Origin: Saccopteryx bilineata
Taxonomy: Eukaryota > Chordata > Mammalia > Chiroptera > Emballonuridae
Assembly: GCF_036850765.1 (NCBI RefSeq)
Contig: NC_089495.1
Location: 116,025,033 to 116,089,032 of the forward strand
Direction: 5' to 3'
DNA: 64,000 nucleotides
Position 1 is the stretch's first letter; each line of letters starts with the position of its first letter. Of the stretch, positions 22,871-31,498 are shown one piece after another. The translations under genes and the position numbers were made by a program. The notes beneath the pieces are model-generated. The model saw only the letters and a program-made list of their open reading frames with translations, had not been told where the DNA came from and searched no databases.

Positions 22871-24479
22871 TTGTTCAAGTTGTGGTCTCGTTAAATAATA
22901 GAGGCTCTTTTCTGTTTTTTATATCTTAACTGGGTCAGGTGTGAGGAGCCCTTCCTTACGATATCACTCTAACAAGGGTTGTTAGATCCTGAACTGATGC
23001 TCTTCATATCTGGCCTCTGGATGTGCCCTCCCTGGACCTTCTTGGCTGGAGCCTGGCACAGACCATTTGGGGTCACTGCCTATGACTAGCCCTTGTTTAT
23101 CTTTTTTGAGCAACAGGCAATCCAGATCCTGCTGCTGCCTCTGCTGAGCCCAGGTGCCATTGTTAATATCAACTCAGGCTGGCTTTTATCTACTTTGGCC
23201 TGGAGGATGTTCATTTAAATGTTCAGGTTCCCCTGAAATCTGATTTCTACCATCTCTTATTGGTGGCTACTTGTTGGGCTCAGTACCATAAATCTGGGGT
23301 TAGGTAAAGTATTGAATGTGGCTTGCCCCTTAGCCTCAGTTGTCATTCTATCTAACCTTTTTTTTATATATATTTTTCTTTCAGCCCTCAGGAGGGTGTG
23401 GCCACAGAAGTCCAATGGGTGTGGCCTTTGTGTTCCCAAAGTGTGGTCTGTCCACAGGCCCACCATCACTGCTGCTGCTGCCTCAGCGTTCAGGCCTGGG
23501 CATTGCCAGTGCCGTCCCACCGCTGTGGTCACTGCAGCTTCTGCCTCAGTTCCACAGGTGGGATTGCACATGCATGCCGGTCTGCAAGCCCTGGCCGGTC
23601 CCTGGCTTCCTCCCTGCCCCCACAGCAGGACTGCATTCACACACTTGGGCCGCAGCTGGCTCCTGGTTTCTGCCCCTGTGGACCTGATCGCTCTCCCACA
23701 TCCCACTGCTGCCCTCCCTCCAGCGAGCACTCAGCAGTGTGGGGGTGGCATTGTAGCTCAGATCTCTGAACTCAGTACTGTATCCTTGGTGGATCCCTGC
23801 TTCTAAGCGACTCTGTTCTGACTGTAACAGTAGAGCTTTCATTTGGCTGGTGACCTGCTTCCTCTTGCTGGTATTGCTGGTTCCAGGAAAAATATTCACT
23901 TTAGATTTGGGTAGTGACTCAGCCTTGGGGTTAGGGTAGCTGTCCCTCAAAGTATTTCTCCCTGTGCCTCCTAGATTACACTCTGTTCCTGCTACTCCAG
24001 TCCTCTCAGCTCTCCTCATTTCCTAGAGCCCCAGGTGAGTGGTTGTGAGAGAGGTTTTCTGTGCAGTCCCTTTAAGATGAATCCTGAGTCTGAGAAATCT
24101 GTCTCTTTCTTGCAAACAGTATCCTGACTTGTTTTACAGCTAAATACTGTCTGTATGCCTCTTCTAGTCTCCAGGGATGCAGGCTAGGGCTTCAATCCTG
24201 GGGCCCACGACCCTCCCCTCTCTGGTAAAACCCCACTACCATGCAAGTCTCACGAGGCAACCACTTGCTCCTGGGAGCTGGGCAGCCCTCTCCATGTTTC
24301 CACTTTTCCTACCAGTCTCAGTGTGGCTTCTTTGGAACTCTTTGGTTATAGATTACTCTTGGTTTAGCGCTAAATTGGTTTTTCCAGATGTTTGTTCTTA
24401 AAATTAAGTTATAATCCACTTTGGTTCTGGGAGGTGGAAATTAGAACGTCCACTTACTCCATCGCCATCTTGCCGCCCC
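22871..24479 (-). promoter_or_regulatory. LINE-1 copy B 5' UTR / internal promoter region
   Basis: The minus strand starts aggggcggcaagatggcgat, similar to copy A's start and to the YY1-type AAGATGGCG motif near L1 5' ends. The region is GC-richer than its surroundings, with CpG in the 23400-23750 part. It holds overlapping ORFs on both strands (the longest, 164 codons, antisense at 23312-23806), probably due to base composition. Confidence 0.65.
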
Positions 24480-24487
24480 TGTCCTGG

Positions 24488-24814
24488 GTTTTTTTTTGGT
24501 ATTTTTCTGAAGTTGGAAACGGGGCAGTCAGACAGACTCCAGCATGCACCTGACTGGGATCCACCCGGCATGCCCACCAGGGGAGCGATTCTCTGCCCAT
24601 CTGGAGCATCACTCTGCCGCAATCAGAGCCATTGTAGTGCCTGAGGCAGAGGACATAGAGCCATCCTCAGTGCCCGGGATAACTCCACTGCAATGGAGCC
24701 TTGGCTGTGGGAGGGGAAGAGAGAGACAGAAAGGAAGGAGAGGGGGAGGGGTGGAGAAGCAGATGGGCGCTTCTCCTGTGTGCCCTGGCCGGAAATCGAA
24801 CCTGGGACTCTCTA
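24488..24814 (-). mobile_element. Ves-like SINE at the 5' edge of L1-B
   Basis: Reverse orientation: tail as a T run at 24488-24500, body (gaagttggaaacgg ... gtggagaagcagatgggcgc), and the tRNA-like part gccctggccggaaatcgaac. The A-box head is truncated. TCCTGG occurs on both sides, so it used nearly the same site as L1-B's target duplication and is the younger insertion. Confidence 0.9.
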
Positions 24815-24825
24815 TCCTGGTATTT

Positions 24826-26279
24826 TTATAAGTCCTTTGAGACTTTATACATTTTACTTAATTTTTAATTTCATAGAGGCATTTAAGAGCTAAGAACAGA
24901 ATCAGGTTTTAGTCTTTGATAAAGGTGATAGCTTAGATGGCAAATTACTTTCAAGACAACTTAGTACAGGTAGCAGCAGACATGCTTCAGGATTCTAAGG
25001 TCTGCATATTAGTATGCAGAAATACCACCAGCTGCCTACATCATTTTCTAATAAACCAGGTTTTCATTAGGTTCCAATTACCCAAAGTGTGTTTGCCTTG
25101 TCAGACATCGATTTTCAAAAGCAGTTTTGTCTTGAGCCACTTTAGCTCCCACAGATTTCTCCTTTCCTATCCATTTGCTGTCTTTCTGGTTCTCTATCTC
25201 CTTTTTTTCCCCAATATATCCAAAAAAGCTCTTATTCTCTTCAATCCCTTTGGCTTTTTTTCAGCATAGTCAGTGAGTTTGCTGACCTTATTTCTTTCTT
25301 CTTGACTCCAACAGTATGTCATCTGCACTTCCACAGTTTATGACAGCATGTATTTGTTTTGACAAGCCATCTTGAAATCTAATTGAATGTTTCTTGTTTT
25401 AATTTCTTTTTTCTTCTCAGAGGGACACTAGATATCTGGATCTTTACCACTGACCTCTCTTTAAATTTCTACCTGAATTAATACTGTAACATTAGATATG
25501 TGAACATGCAAAATGTGCAAATCAATGCGTTGAGTTAAATTTCTTAAGAAATATTTTGAGCATCTGGTAACATGCAGAAAAAAATGTTCTGCCACCAAAG
25601 GCAAATCTGTTAGACTACAGTTCAAGTTCAAAGGAAGCATCATTATAATGCATACATATTTTACTTTTCATCTCAATAAATTTCCTAAATGTATAGGGAT
25701 AAATATATTACCAAAAGGTCTAATGAAAAAAGAGAAAATGTTTTGGTGTTTAGATATATCATTCTGAATTTAAGCAAAGTAAAAATCATATTTTATGTTA
25801 ATTTCAAACTAATATAACTTTGAACAATCATTATTTCCAAAACTGATGATCATTGACAGTTAAGATTACACTTCTCTTTAGATATACATTAGAATTCTAT
25901 CTTTTATCTTCTGGCTTAATTGTGTTACATCTCAGCTCCTTCATAAAATAACTGAACACAAGCCCTCATAATTTGATTTCATACCTTTTTTCAATCAAAT
26001 AAACTTTATTATTTCCCAGAATCATTGACTGCATTATAAATAAGGATTGAAGGACTGAAAAATGGAAAAGTCAGATTTTGTTTTGGCATTTATATCAATA
26101 ATAAGTGTTTGGATGCATTTAAAAATCACTGCACTTACTGCTAGTAAATCCAAAAAAAAATGGTTCATAGACATGACCCTGGAAAATCAAAATTTCCTTT
26201 TCATATAATGATTTTAATAAACCTTCTACATGAAAAATATCATTAATTTTTATCCAGTGGGAGATATAAACTTGCTTTG
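24826..26279. other. Unassigned AT-rich sequence
   Basis: No gene, SINE or LTR is recognised. The short ORFs have no motifs. Confidence 0.4.
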
Positions 26280-26745
26280 CTATTGCCAGAGGAATCTATT
26301 AGAGTTAAGCACGTCTTATCACTCCTCTGCACAAATATTCCAATGGTTGTATAACTCAATAAAAGGCAGAAATCACAGATGAAGACACCAAGGCTTTTAG
26401 GACTTGACCTGAAAGGCAAGATTAAATCGAGAAACAAAACATTGAAATGGTTTCCTTCCAGCCCTTCCATTGGTCCACAGGCCTGCACGAATCAGCTGCC
26501 TCTTGGGCCTGCACTTCCAGGCACTAACCCCTCATTTTCTCTCAGCTATATCAGTCTCCTTGTCCTTCCTGGAAAATGTCAGGCAGGCTCCTGCCTCAGT
26601 ACCTTGGAAATTCCTTCAGGTTTTTGCTTGGAATGCTCTTTCCCCAGATTCTATACATTCCACTGGCCCAGTCTCTCCTCTCTTGTCCTCTCCTTTCTAA
26701 CTCCTACCCCACACTCTCACTTCTCACTGGGGAACAATTTTTTTC
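26280..26745 (+). repeat. LINE-2 fragment
   Basis: The order tcactcctctgcacaaat, ctccttgtccttcctggaaa, tgtcaggcaggctcctgcct, ccttggaaattccttcaggt and tggaatgctctttccccaga matches the L2 3' half (catgctcctgcctcagggcc, tggaacgctcttccccca). Old and diverged. An ORF on this strand is incidental. Confidence 0.65.
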
Positions 26746-27061
26746 ACTTTCTGATGCATGAGGTTTTAGAACTGTTTATATATATTTCTGCATCGCTAAT
26801 TCCAAATCTGAAATTTGTTTTTTGGTTCATGCTCTAGTTTTTAAGCAATTTTAATTTCTTTTTGTTACAGTTAACGGCGTGCATTGGTTTTTAAATTGGA
26901 GTTAAAAAGCAACGATTCTTGGATTGAACATAAATAACCACAAGGCAAGTAATGTTTTACAAACATCACATTTACATAATTGTAGTTGTTTTTAAATGTA
27001 AAAAATTATTGTCTGATAAAACCACCCTCTAATTTTGTTTTAAGATTGAATCATAGCTTCT
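26746..27061. other. Unassigned flank 5' of the invertebrate-like ORF relic
   Basis: AT-rich sequence with no recognised repeat. If the relic is part of a mobile element, its left terminus should lie in or just before this stretch, but I saw no matching inverted end or polyA/target duplication. Confidence 0.35.
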
Positions 27062-28738
27062 TTGAGTAGGCGTAAATGTAAGAATAGTCCTGACACCTTC
27101 TGTTATATCTGTGGCTGTTACACACTTCAATGTCAAAGGCACAGTATTTCATCATTTGTGACACATGCATATATTGCCTATTTTCAAGTTCCCCTTGTCG
27201 ATCAAGACAAGAATTGGGCTCCTCATATTTTGTGTCATAATTATGAGGAAATGCTTCGTGACTGGACAAAAGGAAAATGCAACAGAATGCCTTTTGGTAT
27301 TCCCATGGTTTGGCGTGAACCTAAGGACCACAGCAGTGACTGTTATTTCTGTCTGATCCATACAAAGGGCATCAGCAAAACAAACAAACAAACAAAAAGA
27401 AACGGTATATGATTGCATATCCTAATATTCCTTCAGCAATACAACCTATCCCACACTCTGAGACACTCCCAGTTCCAGTATTCAATGGTTTTATTTCTTC
27501 TAAGGACAAAGAAAGTGAACATGATGATCAAGTGTATTTTGATAAGATGCATGAGGAAATGGTTGTAGAATCTGAAGGGTCTTCTTTTGATGCCAAGTAG
27601 TCGTTAACCCCTCAGCCAGTGGTAGTCAACCTGATCCCTACCACCCACTAGTGGGCATTCCAGCTTTCATGATGGGTGGTAGCAGAGCAACCAAAGTATA
27701 AATAAAAAGATAGATTTAATTATAGTAAGTTGTTTTATAAAGATTTATTCTGCCAAACAGCGAAAATCCGACATAAAGTACTTGTAAATAATTATTATTA
27801 TATTTCAACATGCTGTAACTCTGCTTTATAAATTTTATAAAGTAAAGTTACTTCCCTACTTTATAAATCACCATTACTGTGGAACTAGTAGGCAGTTAGA
27901 AAATTTTACTACTAACAGAGATACAAAAGTGGGCAGTAGGTATAAAAAGGTTGACTACCCCTGCCCTCAACAGTTTAACCAACCCACATTGAATGACTTA
28001 GTAAGAATGACATAAAAATTGTCCTCGACTTTCTGAAGTATGAGGAGCATAATTGGATCATTTGTGTGGATCTTAAAAGGTAAATTTCCTTCTAGGACAA
28101 CAGAGAGGTTTCACGAAGTATCCTTGCTTTCTGTGTTTGTGGGACAGCTGAGCTCAGGAGAAACACTGGACACAGAAGGAGTGGCTGAAATGTGAAGCTC
28201 TGGAAGTAAGGATGCAAAATATTGTGAATGAACCTGTAGTTAATCGAGACAGGATCATTTTTCCCCCACTTCACATTAACTTGGCTTAATGAAGCAATTT
28301 GTTCAGGCTTTGAATAGAGAAAGTGAGTGCTTTCAACATATTATTTCTGCTTTTCCTGCTTTGTCTTTCGAGAAGATAAAAGCAAGTGTATTCGATGGAC
28401 CTCAAATTTGAACCCTCATACATGAGGAAGAATTTGCCAGGAAAATGAATAAGGAGGAGTTAGCAGCATGGCAGTCTTTTGTGGCAGTTACAAAGAACCT
28501 CCTTGGCAACAAAAAAAACCCCAGAAAACTATGAACTTCTGGTTCAAAGGATGCTGTTGGCTTTCCATGACATTGTAACATGAGCATTAAGATTCACTTC
28601 CTGAACAGCCGCCTTGATAAGTTTCCCGAAAATCTTGAAGCTGTTAGTCATGAGCAGACTACTGCTAAGCATCAAACCAGATTGTCCTCAACAAGTACAC
28701 AAACGCAAGAGTTACAAATGCAAATTTTTGCCTGAATA
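27062..28738 (+). pseudogene. Relic of an invertebrate-type, Cys-rich transposase-like ORF of unknown function
   Basis: No gene name is known. The pieces resemble a multicopy family annotated only as uncharacterised in arthropods and cnidarians (from memory). Piece 1 (27062-27412): TTG stands where ATG is expected; motifs are SPDTFCYICG, QDKNWAPHILCHNY (a CxxC whose second Cys is Tyr), LRDWTKGKCNRMPFGIPMVW and DCYFC. A frameshift follows, then AYPNIPSAIQPIPHSE (27409-27600) to a stop. A hAT MITE interrupts at 27617-27963. Piece 2 keeps LNDLVR (about 27987), KYEEHNWIICVDLK (28036), GFTKYPCFLCLWDS (28110), PPLHINLGLMKQFV split by a frameshift (28265), LAAWQSFVAV, and NMSIKIHFLNSRLDKF (28576), ending HKRKSYKCKFLPE-stop. 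Segments after LVR and after VSHEQ are missing. No introns are visible. A zinc-binding, RNase H-like transposase is inferred. Confidence 0.75.
27617..27963. mobile_element. hAT-type MITE (347 bp)
   Basis: Terminal inverted repeats: left CAGTGGTAGTCAACCT, right reads AGGTTGACTACCCCTG, a near-perfect reverse complement. It is flanked by an 8-bp target duplication, CCCTCAGC (27609-27616) and CCCTCAAC (27964-27971), with one mismatch. Eight-base duplications and CAG...CTG-like ends are the mark of hAT transposons, several waves of which are known in bats. It has no coding capacity. Confidence 0.88.
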
Positions 28739-29379
28739 GAATTTAAATAAGTTTTGTGCAAATTTTATGATTAAAATAAGTGTTTTAATATGTTCTATTT
28801 CAAAATTTTAGACAAATTCTGATGCAAACATATCTTTTAGTGTTTTTACTGCATTATATAAATTATTATATTTTCACAAAGATGATGCCCAAGAAGACAT
28901 TCTACTTCATTATGTTAAACTAAATGTTAAAAAATTTTACAAGATGAAAACCTAAAATCTTGAATTGTAAAAAAAACTGTAGCTTACAGAGAAAAACTAA
29001 TGTCAGATTTGAAATCAGCACACTCGAATTAAGTATGAACAAGTGTTTTTGTGGATGCAACAAAAATTTTGTTCCCCAGGGATATCAGGCCAACCTTCCT
29101 TGAATACCCTGCATGAATTAATTAGTACATCCCGCTGATGTCCCCAATCTACATTCCTTTACATTATTTTCCTGCAGAGCATGCATTCCCAGCTCATACT
29201 GTCCACTTGTTCACTGTCTATAACTTAAATGCAAGCTCAGAGAGAACCTGACCACTGGGTTTGTCACTATTTCCTCAAAACTGAAAAGAGGACCAGAATT
29301 GTAATATTTTCCCAGGATATAATCAATGAATTAGTGAATGAGGTTATCTTCCCTGAACGTATATTATAGACATATTTGT
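28739..29379. other. Sequence 3' of the ORF relic, unassigned
   Basis: AT-rich, no ORF. The part to about 29070 (atttgaaatcagcacactcg, then gtgtttttgtggatgc) may be the relic's 3' UTR, since similar words follow invertebrate members as I recall them, but this is weak. No A tail or target duplication was found. The remainder is unassigned. Confidence 0.3.
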
Positions 29380-30055
29380 ATAAAAAAACATAAAATAGAA
29401 ACAGTGGCAGGGTCACAAGAAACAGATGGACAGCTGTCAGAAGAAGGGGGGATGAGGGGACAGATTCAAAGAAAGTGTTGGGATTAGCCAAATTATATAT
29501 ACATAACACATAGATATAGATAACAGGGTAGCAATTCCCAAAGGGAAGGGGAGATGGAGGGAGCAGAGGGGGACAAAGGGGGTAAAATGGGAATGGACAG
29601 TGGTAGAGCGTTAGCCCAGCGTGTGGAAGTCCCTGGTTTGATTCCCGGCCAAGGCACACAGGAGAAGCGCCCATCTGCTTCTCCACCCCTCCCCCTCTCC
29701 TTCCTCTCTGTCTCTCTTCTTCCCCTCCTGCAGCCAAGGCTCCACTGGAGCAGAGTTGGCCCAGGCGCTGAGGATGGCTCTATGGTCTCAGCCTCAGGTG
29801 CTAGAATGGCTCTGGCCACAACAGAGCAATGCCCCAGATGGGTAGAGCATCTGCCCCTGGCGGGCATGCTGGGTGGATCCTGGTCAGGGGCATGCAGGAG
29901 TCTGTCTGACTGCCTCCCCACTTCTAACTTCAGGAAAAAAAAATGGAGGGGAAATGGAAAGAAACTTTGCATGAGATATGGGGAGCACATTGCCTAGGGT
30001 AGAGGGTGTTATATTGAGTGGGACACTTGAAACCATGGTCAACACAATAAAAAGT
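29380..30055 (+). mobile_element. LINE-1 3'-UTR fragment, 5'-truncated
   Basis: Purine-rich 3'-end sequence (ggaaggggagatggaggg, gggacaaagggggtaaaa) followed by gagggtgttatattgagtgg, gacacttgaaaccatgg and acacaataaa. A SINE splits it at 29598-29943. The terminal 60 bases recur at 36425-36480, so they belong to a dispersed family; the purine-rich style and the AATAAA end point to a bat L1 3' UTR. Confidence 0.55.
29598..29943 (+). mobile_element. Ves-like SINE, 5'-truncated
   Basis: It begins at cagtggtagagcgtt, lacking the first ~20 bases of the tRNA head, keeps the B box (ggtttgattcccgg), the body and an A tail at 29935-29943. The flanking aaaatgggaatgga versus aaatggaggggaaatgga suggests an imperfect target duplication. 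Confidence 0.9.
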
Positions 30056-30165
30056 TTTAAGAGAAAGGGAAGGGAAGCGGAGGCGAGGCAAGGCGAGACA
30101 AGGCGAGGAAAGGAGAGGAAAGGTGAGGAAAGGAGAGGAAAGGCGAGGAAAGGAAAGGAAAAACA
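30056..30165 (+). repeat. Purine-rich degenerate tandem repeat
   Basis: Imperfect tandem copies of about ten bases (aggaaaggcg / aggaaaggag) with no pyrimidines except scattered C and T. It directly follows the L1 3' end and may have grown from its A-rich tail. Confidence 0.8.
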
Positions 30166-30697
30166 TTGAACCAAGGGAAGTGAAGTGACAGAGACTTGAG
30201 CTGTGTTTAGAGACAGGGTGAACTGGTCAACCATAAAGTTAGTGAAATGCTGAACAAGCTCCCAAGTGTCAGAGGTGTGGTTCAGATTTGATTCCTGTCT
30301 GAAAAATGGGGTCAGTACAGGAGGCCAGATGCACGAGGCATTTCACAGAGTCTCCCCTGTTGCATGATTGATGGGAAAGATGCTTTGCTCGCTGCTGTCT
30401 GAGGCAGCCACAATTTCAAGCACGTCAGGTATTTCCACTGGGAAATGCAAAGGGCCTGAATGGATTTGTGCCAATTAGAGGACATCCATTTTTAAGACAT
30501 TATAACTGAAGCGGACTTTTCTAGGAATCCTGCAGAGACAAATCTTCAGCCTTCGTAGACCCCTGAAAAGTCTGCGTGTAGGAAAGAGTAAGATTCAGAT
30601 AGATCCCGGGTTCTTCGGTTCCCAAGGTTAAAAGAAACAGCTGGACATGCCACTAGCCTATGCAGCAGCCTCCTTGTGTGAGTTTAGAAAAGGTTTC

Positions 30698-31498
30698 TGT
30701 AAGGTATTTTTCCCCTGCCGAGAAAGAAGGAAGGGGCCGGAGCCACAAAGTGTGGAATAATAAAAGTTTTTTTTGTTGTTTTTTTTGTATTTTTCTGAAG
30801 CTGGAAACGGGGAGAGACAGTCAGACAGACTCCCGCATGTGCCCGACCGGGATCCACCCGGCACGCCCACCAGGGGCAATGCTCTGCCCCTCTGGGGCGT
30901 CGCTCCGCCGTGACCAGAGCCACTCTAGCGCCTGGGGCAGAGACCAAGGAGCCATCCCCAGTGCCCAGGCCATCTTTGCTCCAATGGAGCCTTGGCTGCG
31001 GGAGGGGAAGAGAGAGACAGAGAGGAAGGGGGGGGGGGTGGAGAAGCAAATGGGCGCTTCTCCTATGTGCCCTGGCCGGGAATCGAACCCGGGTCCCCCG
31101 CACGCCAGGTCGACGCTCTACCGCTGAGCCAACCGGCCAGGGCCAATAAAAGGTTTTATTGAGTACAGAGCACATCCCGCCAGATGAGGTCCTCTGGTCC
31201 GGGGACAGAGACCAGAGGAGTCGCAAGGATTAAACCGTGTGAGGGATATATAAAGGGTCCCTAGGTTGGACGAGCTAATGTGACGTAGTGAAATCTCACT
31301 GGCTGACGAATGTGTCACTTTTTTGCAAAGGGTTCCTGGGAAGTTTCTTCTGGCGTGCTTGGTTGTGGGCGGTCCTAGCCAAAGTTCCCGGCCTGACCTT
31401 TCCCCATTATCCACCGACCTTACAGTTTCTTTCCCTTCCTCCTGGGGACCACAAATCACTGTGCCCTGGCAACGGGTCCCTGTCACGTCACCCTTACA
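30698..31498 (-). mobile_element. Solitary ERV-type LTR, split by a SINE
   Basis: The ends are a perfect inverted pair, TGTAAGG at 30698 and CCTTACA ending at 31498, and the match extends outward (TTTCTG / CAGAAA). On the minus strand there is a TATA-like TTTATATA near 31245, then AATAAA in CTCAATAAAACC just before the SINE insertion, the expected U3-R order. Without the SINE it is about 415 bases. Its GC and CpG content suggest a fairly young gammaretrovirus-like LTR; no viral genes remain. Confidence 0.7.
30767..31144 (-). mobile_element. Ves-like SINE inside the LTR
   Basis: Full-length, reverse orientation, ending ctgagccaaccggccagggcc split at the right edge; the B box reads ggaatcgaacccggg on the plus strand. 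Target duplication AATAAAAG at 30759-30766 and 31145-31152. The insertion sits in the LTR's polyadenylation region. It carries few changes and looks young. Confidence 0.95.

Larger units (their letters stand above)
17934..24479 (-). mobile_element. LINE-1 copy B, near full length, inactive
   Basis: A 6.5-kb LINE-1 in reverse orientation. Reading on the minus strand: 5' UTR (24479 to about 22871), ORF1, ORF2 and 3' UTR. The target duplication TGTCCTGGTATTT is at 17921-17933. On the right it is split: TGTCCTGG at 24480-24487 and TCCTGGTATTT at 24815-24825, because a SINE inserted there later. The 5' UTR is about 1.6 kb, twice that of copy A, and the 3' UTR is different, so it is another subfamily. 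Confidence 0.93.

Noticed and set aside
27360..27405. Start of a new gene after the AAAC repeat
   Set aside because: The sequence after the repeat continues the same protein family in another frame, so this is a frameshift in the ORF relic caused by repeat expansion, not a separate gene.
30660..31226. ORFs of 155 and 180 codons on opposite strands
   Set aside because: Both run through the Ves-like SINE and the LTR around it. No motif; products of base composition.
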